This document shows positions 1-6,638 of a DNA stretch of 7,988 bases, piece by piece (the stretch's first letter is position 1; every line of letters begins with the position of its first letter). This stretch comes from Zetaproteobacteria bacterium. GTDB taxonomy: Bacteria; Pseudomonadota; Zetaproteobacteria; Mariprofundales; Mariprofundaceae. Made by a program: the position numbers and the translations under genes. The stretch is taken from contig JAJRTX010000270.1 in assembly GCA_021545665.1 (NCBI GenBank), positions 1 to 7,988 on the forward strand. The letters are read 5' to 3'. The notes beneath the pieces are model-generated. The model was not told where the DNA came from. It made no database searches and saw only the letters and a program-made list of their open reading frames with translations.

Positions 1-530
1 AGGCAGATAAAATATGAAAAACTATCAGATCCTAACCAAAATTAAGTTCCCTCAGACAATATCTCAACTTAACGTATCAAAAATGATTTTCCGACAGACC
101 CATCATTGGCGGCAACAAGGTGAATCTTTATCGTCCAGCCAGCTCGCGATTCTCCTATGGAGCGGGCCGTTCTTTTAGAACGCCTGTACCATCAGGGCGA
201 ACTTTGACGGCTGTACTATCAGGAGAAAGACCTCCAACCTTAAGCTGAATAGCCTGTTCCTTTTGTAACTCATTAAACACCCGTTCCAGAGCGCCTTTCC
301 TGGCCCAGTGGTTCATACGGGTATAGATCGTATGTCAGTTGCCATACTTCTTTGGTAAACCGCGTCACTTACACCCATGCTCAGCCACAAAATGACATTA
401 AGAGCTTGTAGGTTTTTGATGGTTACATTATCCCGTGGACGAGGCATGACATGGGAGATATGTTTGAATTGACTATGTGTTAACTGCATGAATTAACTAT
501 ATTATTTAGTTAGTGTTAACAGGTCCTAAA
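1..530 (-). mobile_element. Degenerate IS5-family element, borders uncertain
   Basis: The transposase relic at 69-447 and its upstream leader define an old insertion sequence. The promoter-side end is probably near 525-530, where the minus strand reads AGGACCTGTTAACACTAA next to the trmO stop. The sequence GTGTTAAC occurs twice near this end (477-484 and 513-520), possibly as subterminal transposase sites. No convincing matching inverted repeat is visible at the other side. A loose resemblance around positions 28-46 is too weak to call, and the element may have lost that end or continue left of the window. Borders are inferred, not shown. Confidence 0.55.
69..447 (-). pseudogene. Decayed IS5-family transposase (N-terminal half)
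   Basis: This is a remnant of a DDE transposase that can be read on the minus strand only by switching frames. From ATG 447 the frame gives MPRPRDNVTIKNLQALN then VILWL, the usual start of IS5-family (IS427/IS1031-like) transposases. A one-base shift near 380 moves to a second frame that reads EHGCK-stop-RGLPKKYGN-stop-HTIYTRMNHWA, and on to SPDSTAVKVRPDGTG, which carries the first catalytic Asp (DST). A second shift near 165-180 leads to SIGESRAGWTIKIHLVAAND, ending at a stop at 69-71. The two in-frame stops, TGA at 365-367 and TGA at 335-337, fall where the family has Trp, which suggests TGG to TGA transitions. The remaining two catalytic acidic residues are absent, so the copy is truncated as well as frameshifted and cannot be active. 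Family assignment is from memory of typical sequences; subgroup is uncertain. Confidence 0.85.
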
Positions 531-533
531 AAC

Positions 534-1064
534 TTATTTCAGATCAGCTTCAGCCAGCCATCCGCTTGTGGCATCGGGGTGAGCATCGGCAAATGGAATA
601 TAGGGTTTGATATCCAGAACAGGCGTGGCATCCAGCATGTCGTGATCTTCAATATACAGGGATCGACCCACAATTGCTTTCAGGCGAACTGCGGATAGGC
701 CAATGCTGTTGGGCCTGTGCGGGGCTCGGGTGGCAAACAGGCCTCGCCGAATTTTGGGGCTTCGGGGAGGAATGACGGTGGGATTCCAGCCTTGATTCAG
801 ATGCATCCAGTAAATGACCCATATATATGAAAAACCTTCAAGATCAGCCAGAGCCTGATCGAAGTTCATACCATTGTTCAGCTGAATCCGGGCCGTTGTC
901 ATTTCGCCAAGGCCGGGTTGGCGCGGTGCTGAAAATCGTTCTTTATAGAGACTGTGTACCACTCCGATAGATTGCATTTCCATGTGCAGGCCTGAGCTGT
1001 CTGTATGAGAGAAATTATCAGTATATGTTTTGGGCGGTTTATGGCCCACCGGTTTTTTCGTCAT
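534..1064 (-). CDS. trmO: tRNA (N6-threonylcarbamoyladenosine(37)-N6)-methyltransferase TrmO (TsaA/YaeB family)
   Basis: TrmO uses S-adenosylmethionine to methylate t6A37 to m6t6A in threonine tRNAs that read ACY codons. The 176-residue protein shows the family hallmarks in order: QSIGVVHSLYKERFSAPRQPG (31-51), GLFATRAPHRPNSIGLS (108-124) and LDATPVLDIKPYIPF (144-158). The usual DGTP motif appears here as DATP (145-148). The start at 1064 overlaps the clpA stop in an ATGA arrangement, which favours translational coupling. It adds about 27 residues before the conserved domain, so ATG 983 or 977 (Met28, Met30) are alternatives with weaker context. The protein stops soon after the catalytic domain, whereas E. 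coli TrmO has about 235 residues with a C-terminal extension. Short versions exist, but the IS relic begins about 5-10 bases past the stop, so truncation is possible. It is the third gene of the clpS-clpA-trmO run. Confidence 0.9.
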   Translation of the reverse strand: MTKKPVGHKPPKTYTDNFSHTDSSGLHMEMQSIGVVHSLYKERFSAPRQPGLGEMTTARIQLNNGMNFDQALADLEGFSYIWVIYWMHLNQGWNPTVIPPRSPKIRRGLFATRAPHRPNSIGLSAVRLKAIVGRSLYIEDHDMLDATPVLDIKPYIPFADAHPDATSGWLAEADLK

Positions 1065-3319
1065 GCAGTTTCAGTTTCGGGAAAGCGGATCACAATCCCT
1101 TTATTGTCGCATTCAACTAAAGCAAGACCGCCTTTTTGCAGATCGCCAAAAAGAATGGCATCAGCCAGAACCTTTTTAATATGCTCCTGAATCAACCGGG
1201 CCATTGGGCGCGCACCCATTAGTGGGTCGTGGCCATTTCTTGCCAGCCAATCTTTGGCTTCCTGAGTGACATCCAGTTCAACCTTCTTTTCCTGCAATTG
1301 AGTTTCAAGTTCGATCAACTGTTTATCAACGACATGCAGAATGATCTCTTCGGACAGTGGAGCAAAGGCAATGATGTTATCCAGACGGTTGCGGAATTCA
1401 GGTGCAAACATGCGTTTGATAGCCTCTTCATCCTCGCCTTGCCGCGGCTGGGGATTAAAGCCCACTGTATTCTGTTGCATTTCAAATGCGCCAGCATTGC
1501 TGGTCATGATCAGTACGATATGGCGGAAATCGGCAATGCGACCGTTATTGTCGGTAAGTTGACCATGATCCATGATCTGCAATAACAGATTAAATAGATC
1601 CGGATGTGCTTTTTCAACCTCATCAAGCAGCAATATTGCATGTGGATTCTTGCTGATTGCTTCTGTGAGCAGGCCACCCTGATCAAAGCCGACATAACCC
1701 GGAGGTGCGCCGATTAGTCGTGAAACGGTATGTGATTCCATGTATTCGGACATATCAAAACGAAGCAGTTCGACACCCATAATTCGTGCCAGTTGGCGAG
1801 CAACTTCAGTTTTACCTACGCCAGTCGGGCCGGTGAACAGGAAGCTGCCAATTGGTTTTTCAGGATGTGAAAGACCGGCGCGTGATAATTTGATACTTGA
1901 GGCAAGTTGATCTATAGCCTTATTCTGACCGAATACAGACAATTTTAGATCACGGTCGATATGGGCCAGACGTTTTTTATCAGAAGCGCTGACCTGCTGT
2001 GGTGGAATACGTGCCATGGAGGCGATCATGGCTTCAATATCATGCACATTGATTTGTTTGCGGCGTTTCTCTTCCGGTTTGATACGCATGGCGGCACCGC
2101 TTTCATCCAGTACATCAATAGCTGAATCAGGCAGGTAACGTTCACTCAGGTGACGTTTAGCCAGTTTGGCAGCATTTTCAATTGCTGGCTGGCTATAGCG
2201 AACATGATGATGCTCCTCCATACGTGATTTCAGCCCTTTGAGGATCTCAACGGTTTCTTCAACACTGGGCTCAGGAATCTCCACCTTCTGGAAACGGCGA
2301 GCCAGCGCCCGGTCTTTTTCAAACAGATTGCGGAATTCCTGATAAGTGGTGGCACCAATACAGCGCAGTTCCCCATTGGCCAGCGCCGGCTTCAGTAAAT
2401 TGGAAGCATCCATGGTGCCGCCACTGGCAGCACCGGCACCGATTATGGTGTGGATTTCATCAATAAACAGAACGGCATGATCTTCTTTTTCCAGCGCATG
2501 CAACACTGCTTTCAGCCGTTCTTCGAAATCACCTCTGTATTTTGTACCGGCCAGCAGAGAGCCCATGTCCAGCGAGTAAATACAGGCATGTTGAATCACC
2601 TCAGGTGATTCACCTGCTTCGATTCTAAGAGCCAGTCCTTCGGCAATGGCTGTTTTTCCGACGCCTGCTTCACCGACCAGTAACGGGTTGTTCTTTCTTC
2701 TACGGCAAAGAATCTGAACGCAACGTTTTAACTCTTCAGAGCGTCCAATGAGGGGGTCAATTTTTCCTTCTCTGGCACGCTGGCTAAGATTGATACAGTA
2801 GCGCTGTAATGGTGATGCATGCGTTTCCGGTTTGTCTGTCTCGATAGCAGGTCTTTCAGTGCTCGTATCATAACCGGTTTTTTCGCTGCTCAGTGCACCA
2901 TGAGCAATAAAACTAACTACATCAAGCCGGGTAATACCCATGTTATTGAGTATGTATACGGCATGAGAATTCTTTTCTGAAAAAATGGCAACTAGCGCAT
3001 GTGCTCCGGTAACTTCACGTTTGCCTGAGGCCTGTACATGCATGACTGCACGCTGAATCACCCGTTGCAGCCCGACACTGGCTGTTGTTTCACCGGCATC
3101 TTCCGGCAGAATGGAAATGTGCTCATGGATGAAGTCGGTGAGTTCATGACGTAATATTTCAATATCAGCCTGACAACCAAGTAAAACACCCAGAGCATTG
3201 GGATTATCAAGCAATCCGAGCAGCAAGTGTTCGACGGTAACAAACTCATTGCGGCGGATGTGCGCAGTGCGAAATGTATCGTTTAATGTTTCTTCAAGCT
3301 CTTCACTTAATATTCCCAT
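1061..3319 (-). CDS. clpA: ATP-dependent Clp protease ATP-binding subunit ClpA
   Basis: ClpA is a cytosolic hexameric AAA+ unfoldase that feeds substrates, including N-degron proteins delivered by ClpS, into the ClpP peptidase. The 752 residues match the E. coli length (758) and two-ring layout. The Clp N-domain, which docks ClpS, spans roughly 1-145. AAA-1 has Walker A GEAGVGKT (216-223), Walker B VLFIDE (283-288) and an Arg-finger region ALARRF (338-343). AAA-2 has Walker A GPTGVGKT (497-504), Walker B ILLLDE (562-567) and a sensor-2 GAR (702-704). The ClpP-docking loop reads VGF (619-621) rather than the more usual IGL or IGF. No ClpB-type middle coiled coil is present. The start at 3319 has AGGA seven bases upstream. 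It follows clpS by 86 bases, and its stop overlaps the trmO start. No clpP gene lies in the window. Confidence 0.97.
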   Translation of the reverse strand: MGILSEELEETLNDTFRTAHIRRNEFVTVEHLLLGLLDNPNALGVLLGCQADIEILRHELTDFIHEHISILPEDAGETTASVGLQRVIQRAVMHVQASGKREVTGAHALVAIFSEKNSHAVYILNNMGITRLDVVSFIAHGALSSEKTGYDTSTERPAIETDKPETHASPLQRYCINLSQRAREGKIDPLIGRSEELKRCVQILCRRRKNNPLLVGEAGVGKTAIAEGLALRIEAGESPEVIQHACIYSLDMGSLLAGTKYRGDFEERLKAVLHALEKEDHAVLFIDEIHTIIGAGAASGGTMDASNLLKPALANGELRCIGATTYQEFRNLFEKDRALARRFQKVEIPEPSVEETVEILKGLKSRMEEHHHVRYSQPAIENAAKLAKRHLSERYLPDSAIDVLDESGAAMRIKPEEKRRKQINVHDIEAMIASMARIPPQQVSASDKKRLAHIDRDLKLSVFGQNKAIDQLASSIKLSRAGLSHPEKPIGSFLFTGPTGVGKTEVARQLARIMGVELLRFDMSEYMESHTVSRLIGAPPGYVGFDQGGLLTEAISKNPHAILLLDEVEKAHPDLFNLLLQIMDHGQLTDNNGRIADFRHIVLIMTSNAGAFEMQQNTVGFNPQPRQGEDEEAIKRMFAPEFRNRLDNIIAFAPLSEEIILHVVDKQLIELETQLQEKKVELDVTQEAKDWLARNGHDPLMGARPMARLIQEHIKKVLADAILFGDLQKGGLALVECDNKGIVIRFPETETA

Positions 3320-3344
3320 GATGGCATCCTGTTGTTCATATAAT

Positions 3345-3357
3345 TAATGACTCATTA
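3345..3357. promoter_or_regulatory. 13-bp palindrome upstream of clpA
   Basis: TAATGACTCATTA is a perfect inverted repeat of two 6-base arms around one base, in the 86-base clpS-clpA gap, about 26 bases before the clpA ATG. It could be an operator or a chance AT-rich palindrome. On the minus strand a TTGACT -35-like hexamer lies upstream of it, but no acceptable -10 is found at 16-18 bases, so a separate clpA promoter is not supported. Confidence 0.25.
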
Positions 3358-3405
3358 GCGTGGTCGAAATATTGAAGTCAATTTTTACAAATGATTCCGA
3401 AATAA

Positions 3406-3735
3406 TTAATCATCAGCATCCGGTTCCATCAGACAGCGTAACGGGTGACCTTCATTTTCGCTGATAGTTTGAACCCGGGACATTTTACTGTCTGCAATGT
3501 CATACGGATACACACCACAGACTGCGCTACCATGATGATGAACCTGTAACATCAGCTGATTGGCTGTTTCCGGCGATTTATGGAAAAAGCGTATCAGCAT
3601 ATCAATAACAAATTCCATCGGTGTGTAATCATCATTGAGCATGATCACACGAAACATTGGTGGACGCTGGAGTTGAGGTTCGCCTGTTTCTGCCTCAGGC
3701 TTACGCACAATGTCCGGTGTTAATATCTCAGTCAT
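3406..3735 (-). CDS. clpS: ATP-dependent Clp protease adaptor ClpS
   Basis: ClpS binds proteins with N-terminal Phe, Leu, Trp or Tyr and hands them to the ClpA N-domain, which makes it the recognition component of the bacterial N-degron pathway. The 109-residue protein is close to the E. coli length (106). After a variable tail (1-26) comes the core: VIMLNDDYTPMEFVIDML (30-47) with pocket residues N34, D35, D36 and gatekeeper M40. It continues with QVHHHGSAVCGVYPYDIADSK (64-84), which contains the conserved H66, and ends with HPLRCLMEPDADD. It heads the clpS-clpA-trmO run. No Shine-Dalgarno sequence is visible before ATG 3735, and a promoter-like element ends only 6 bases from the start codon. 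The neighbouring divergent gene is the cbbY-like phosphatase rather than cspD, the usual E. coli neighbour. Confidence 0.96.
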   Translation of the reverse strand: MTEILTPDIVRKPEAETGEPQLQRPPMFRVIMLNDDYTPMEFVIDMLIRFFHKSPETANQLMLQVHHHGSAVCGVYPYDIADSKMSRVQTISENEGHPLRCLMEPDADD

Positions 3736-3769
3736 GCGGATATGATAGCAAAGCGGAAAAATCTTCCAA
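3736..3769 (-). promoter_or_regulatory. Putative clpS promoter (extended -10), possible leaderless transcript
   Basis: On the minus strand, -35-like TTGGAA (3769-3764, 4 of 6 matches) is followed after 16 bases by TATCAT (3747-3742, 5 of 6). TATCAT is preceded by TG one base upstream, giving a good extended -10. The expected start point, about 7 bases after the -10, falls at or next to the A of the clpS ATG at 3735. With no Shine-Dalgarno sequence in the gap, a leaderless or near-leaderless mRNA is plausible. A further promoter inside or beyond cbbY cannot be excluded. Confidence 0.45.
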
Positions 3770-3780
3770 GGGGTGGAAAT

Positions 3781-4539
3781 GTGGCCGAGTTAAAATGTCT
3801 GTTGTGGGATGTAGATGGAACGCTGGCTGATACCGAACGGGATGGCCATCGCGTTGCATTTAATATGGCTTTTGCTGAAGCAGGCATGGACAGACAATGG
3901 GATGTTGCCACCTATGGCGAATTGCTGAAAGTAACTGGTGGCAAGGAGCGCATACGTTTTGATATCCAGCGTGGCGGCATGGCGGAAATTTCCGATGATA
4001 AGATTGCGTTCCTGCATGGGCGTAAAACTTTGATGTATCAAGAGCTAATAGCGGAGGGGCGCATTCCTTTGCGTCCGGGTGTTCGCCGTTTACTGGAGGC
4101 AGCTTATACAGATGGGATACTACTTGGTGTAGCCACGACAACAACACCGGCAGCACTCAATGCCCTGATCGAACACTCCCTGGGTTCAGAGTGGTTTGAG
4201 CGCTTTGCTGTATTGGCGGCGGGAGACATTGTGCCCGCCAAAAAACCGGCACCCGATATTTATGCATATGCCATGCAGCAATTGAGTGTTCATCCGGTGC
4301 AAACACTGGCTCTGGAGGACTCAGGCAACGGCTGGCTGTCTGCGCAGGCTGCCGGATTGAAATGCGTGGTTACAATAAATGATTATACCCGTGATCAGGA
4401 TTTTTCGGGGGCAGACCTGGTGGTATCTGAATTTGGTGAACCGGGAACCGATGTGATTAAAGTAATGCAAAACCCGCACCAGCTTGAATTGTTGGCTTAT
4501 GTGACTCTTGAGCACTTGAAAGCTGTGATGTCTGTTTAG
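3781..4539 (+). CDS. cbbY: HAD-superfamily phosphatase, CbbY-like (xylulose-1,5-bisphosphate phosphatase type)
   Basis: CbbY removes xylulose-1,5-bisphosphate, a misfire product that inhibits Rubisco, so it supports the Calvin cycle. The GTG at 3781 is preferred as start because AAGGGG (3768-3773) lies 7 bases upstream and gives 252 residues beginning at the HAD core. The longer in-frame ATG at 3742 lacks a ribosome site and overlaps the clpS promoter. Numbered from the GTG start, motif I is LLWDVDGTLADTE with nucleophile D10 and acid/base D12. The CbbY-type cap signature VTGGKERIRF is near 51-60. Motif II is ATTTT (118-122), motif III AKKPAPDIY (153-161, Lys154/155), and motif IV LEDSGNG (178-184). 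The TGGKER and AAGD-KKP-PDIY pattern closely follows CbbY rather than phosphoglycolate phosphatase, although substrate is inferred. It is followed after 6 bases by the TatD gene. Confidence 0.87.
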   Translation: MAELKCLLWDVDGTLADTERDGHRVAFNMAFAEAGMDRQWDVATYGELLKVTGGKERIRFDIQRGGMAEISDDKIAFLHGRKTLMYQELIAEGRIPLRPGVRRLLEAAYTDGILLGVATTTTPAALNALIEHSLGSEWFERFAVLAAGDIVPAKKPAPDIYAYAMQQLSVHPVQTLALEDSGNGWLSAQAAGLKCVVTINDYTRDQDFSGADLVVSEFGEPGTDVIKVMQNPHQLELLAYVTLEHLKAVMSV

Positions 4540-4541
4540 GA
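4538..4541 (+). promoter_or_regulatory. Ribosome binding site of the TatD gene inside the cbbY stop
   Basis: AGGA overlaps the TAG stop codon of the upstream phosphatase gene. It is 4 bases from ATG 4546 and 7 bases from the second ATG at 4549, so the second Met may be the true start. The overlap suggests that translation of the two genes is coupled. Confidence 0.55.
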
Positions 4542-4545
4542 TCTG

Positions 4546-5325
4546 ATGATGAAACCGATCTCTCTTTTTGATACCCACTGCCATATCGATTTCAGCCACT
4601 TTGATGCGGATCGTGATGAGGTGTTTGCTCGCATGCGGCAGGCAGGCGTAGAGCGCATTATAGCGGTGTCTGTCGAATTGAATCAGGCTGCTTCTCTTTC
4701 CGCGTTGGCTGAATCAAGAAACAATGTCTGGTTTTCTGTTGGTTCGCATCCCAACCATGAAGAAGCAGATGAACTCACGGTTGAGCGGATTTGTGCGCTG
4801 GCCAATCACCCCCGATGCGTAGCTATCGGTGAAACAGGCATGGATTTCTTTCGCCGACATGTGGAACCGGAAATTCAGGAGCTTCGTTTTCGCAGCCATA
4901 TTCGCGCCGCAAAGGAAACGGGCAAGCCGGTGATTGTGCATATGCGCGATGCCGATGAGGCCACGGTCGAAGTCATGCGGGAAGAAGGCATTGAGGATTG
5001 CGGTGGTATCATGCATTGCTTTTCCTCCACTTGGGATATCGCCAGTCAGGCGTTGGATATGGGCATGTCCATCGCTTTTTCAGGAAATGTCACATTTAAA
5101 CGCAATGAAGAACTCAGAGATGTGGCCAGACAAGTCCCGGATGACAGCCTGTTGATCGAAACAGACTCGCCATATCTGGCTCCGGTGCCACACCGGGGTA
5201 AACGTAATGAACCGACCTATGTGCGGCATGTAGCTGAATGTATAGCCGAAGTGCGGGGCGTAAGCCTTGAAAAGCTGGCTGCTATGACTACAGCCAATGC
5301 CTGCATCCGGTTTGGATTGGAATGA
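4546..5325 (+). CDS. TatD-family metal-dependent hydrolase (YcfH-type putative deoxyribonuclease)
   Basis: TatD-family proteins are TIM-barrel, two-metal amidohydrolase-like enzymes. Characterised members are 3'-5' DNases linked to DNA repair, and YcfH-type paralogues are less well understood. The 259-residue length is normal. Metal ligands are all visible: H11 and H13 in FDTHCHID, E96 in IGETGMDF, H132 in VIVHMRDA, H157 in IMHCFSS and D207 in ETDSPYLAPVPHRGKRNEP. That last segment is the strongest family signature. It lies 6 bases after the cbbY-like gene and its ribosome site overlaps that gene's stop, so the two form an operon. The start could be Met1 or Met2 (4546 or 4549). In many proteobacteria YcfH-type genes sit beside DNA polymerase delta-prime or PilZ genes, so the pairing with a CbbY-like phosphatase is less usual. 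It is not part of a tat secretion operon here. Confidence 0.94.
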   Translation: MMKPISLFDTHCHIDFSHFDADRDEVFARMRQAGVERIIAVSVELNQAASLSALAESRNNVWFSVGSHPNHEEADELTVERICALANHPRCVAIGETGMDFFRRHVEPEIQELRFRSHIRAAKETGKPVIVHMRDADEATVEVMREEGIEDCGGIMHCFSSTWDIASQALDMGMSIAFSGNVTFKRNEELRDVARQVPDDSLLIETDSPYLAPVPHRGKRNEPTYVRHVAECIAEVRGVSLEKLAAMTTANACIRFGLE

Positions 5326-5389
5326 ACATAGTTGTTAGAGTCCGATGCCTACTCCGTGCTGGCACTTTAAACTCTGAAGCGGGGTTCTT

Positions 5390-5644
5390 ATGTTTGCTCC
5401 ACCAGATGACATTGATGAAATCAGCATAGATGCAATGGAATTTATGCTTGAGGATGCTGTTTTTGAACAGGCAAATGGTGCGGATGTGATTGCCCAGGCA
5501 GGCTGGTCATTGGCAATATCAATCTGGAATGCAATGCCGTTGCCGTGCAATAATTACCTCCCCAGCCCTAGGCGTAATGAGCAATGCCGTGCTGTCTGGG
5601 TGGATACATCTGGCGTATTGGGCTGGCTGAAAGCTCATATTTGA
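5390..5644 (+). CDS. Small hypothetical protein, 84 residues
   Basis: I do not recognise this ORF. It begins MFAPPDDIDEISIDAMEFM and is acidic over the first 30 or so residues. A more hydrophobic middle follows (AGWSLAISIWNAMPLP), then a proline- and arginine-containing segment (YLPSPRRNEQ) and a C-terminus with two Trp residues. It has no signal peptide or clear membrane helix and no motif I can name. Codon choice looks similar to the neighbouring genes and the frame is open throughout. The putative ribosome site is poor (GCGGGG about 6 bases before the ATG). It fills most of the gap between the TatD and DUF4438 genes on the same strand. It may be a real lineage-specific protein, a degraded gene fragment or a chance ORF. 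Confidence 0.4.
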   Translation: MFAPPDDIDEISIDAMEFMLEDAVFEQANGADVIAQAGWSLAISIWNAMPLPCNNYLPSPRRNEQCRAVWVDTSGVLGWLKAHI

Positions 5645-5717
5645 GCGGCAGTAGATGTGATAAAAAATTCGGCTGTTTTCTCGCCAATGATCAGGGTAAG
5701 AAGTAAAGAGGAGTGAT

Positions 5718-6599
5718 ATGAGCTTAAATACCAATCATAATCAATTAATACAAACTGCAGTGCAGGGTGCTGTGGCGCCGGCTAACCAGTGGGCGCCATT
5801 TGAAGTGGGCGCGGCAGGCGAAGTGTTTGCCTGGCCTTCAACGGGCGGCATCACCTATAACGTCAAAATCGGCGATTCGGTATTTGGCTGGGCCGGCGAG
5901 CATATTGAACCGGGTGTGTCTTCGACCATGACACATAAAAACCGTAAGGCTGAGGCCGGTTATCAGTTTCTGGCCTGCTGTGGTAATGAAGTCCGCATTA
6001 TTTCTGGCGAAGCCAAGGGGGAAACAGGCACTGTTTTGGGGCACCATGGTGGTGTTGAACATTTGATGCTCGATTTTCCGGATGAAATACTGAATAAGTT
6101 GACTTGTGATGACAAATTTCTGGTGCGTGGATATGGCCAGGGCCTGAAATTGATTGATCATCCGGATATCTATATCTACAGCCTTGATCCTGATGTGTTG
6201 GAGGCATGGGGACTGAAAGAACGTGAAGATGGAAAAATTGAAGTGCCGGTGCATGTGATTGTACCGGGTCATGCCATGGGATCGGGCATAGGCGCGCTTT
6301 CAGTGACCACGCGCGATTACGATATTCTCTGCCATGATCAGGAAACGGTGCAGCAATATGGTCTGGATAAGTTACGCTTTGGTGATTTTGTCGCCGTGCT
6401 CGATCATGATAACCGTTATGGTCGCACCTACCGCAAGGGAGCGCTGACCATCGGTGTGGTCATCCACTCCGATTCACCACTGGCAGGTCATGGGCCGGGC
6501 ATGATGACCTTGATGAGTGCCTGTGATGAAAAGCTGGTTCCTGTACTCAATAATGGGGCGAACCTGGGGGTACTCAAAGGAATCGGGCGCTTTGCCTGA
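5718..6599 (+). CDS. DUF4438 domain-containing protein
   Basis: This 293-residue protein matches what I know of DUF4438, a conserved family of unknown biochemical function found in bacteria and archaea. Landmarks are TGGITYNVKIGDSVFGWAGEHIEPGVS (42-68), the cysteine-containing LACCGNEVRIISGEAKGETG (85-104), and LGHHGGVEHLMLDFP (107-121). These are followed by VRGYGQGLKLIDHPDI (136-151), VPVHVIVPGHAMGSGIG (176-192), LRFGDFVAVLDHDNRYGRTYRKGA (219-242) and IGVVIHSDSPLAGHGPGM (245-262). The many conserved Gly, Asp and His residues suggest an enzyme or ligand-binding protein rather than a structural one. No signal peptide or membrane segment is seen, so it is probably cytosolic. A strong GAGGAG ribosome site lies 4 bases before ATG 5718. 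It precedes the nitrilase-family gene by 39 bases with no terminator between, so the two may be co-transcribed. Function is not assigned. Confidence 0.85.
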   Translation: MSLNTNHNQLIQTAVQGAVAPANQWAPFEVGAAGEVFAWPSTGGITYNVKIGDSVFGWAGEHIEPGVSSTMTHKNRKAEAGYQFLACCGNEVRIISGEAKGETGTVLGHHGGVEHLMLDFPDEILNKLTCDDKFLVRGYGQGLKLIDHPDIYIYSLDPDVLEAWGLKEREDGKIEVPVHVIVPGHAMGSGIGALSVTTRDYDILCHDQETVQQYGLDKLRFGDFVAVLDHDNRYGRTYRKGALTIGVVIHSDSPLAGHGPGMMTLMSACDEKLVPVLNNGANLGVLKGIGRFA

Positions 6600-6638
6600 T
6601 TTAACTATACTGATCCTGGAAGATATAGCTAAGCTGAT

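Noticed and set aside
18..46. Left inverted repeat of the IS5 relic
   Set aside because: It has only loose similarity to the right end (GATCCTAACC against GGACCTGTTAAC), not enough to place a border.
513..698. Plus-strand 61-residue ORF
   Set aside because: It is antisense to trmO and the IS end, with no ribosome site and no recognisable motif.
1229..1585. Plus-strand 118-residue ORF
   Set aside because: It is fully antisense to the conserved AAA-2 region of clpA and is a shadow of that coding sequence.
3742..3780. N-terminal extension of the CbbY-like protein from ATG 3742
   Set aside because: It has no ribosome site, overlaps the clpS promoter and adds 13 residues not typical of the family. 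GTG 3781 has AAGGGG at good spacing.
5838..6272. Minus-strand 144-residue ORF
   Set aside because: It is antisense to the DUF4438 gene and has no motif or ribosome site. The plus-strand protein is clearly conserved.
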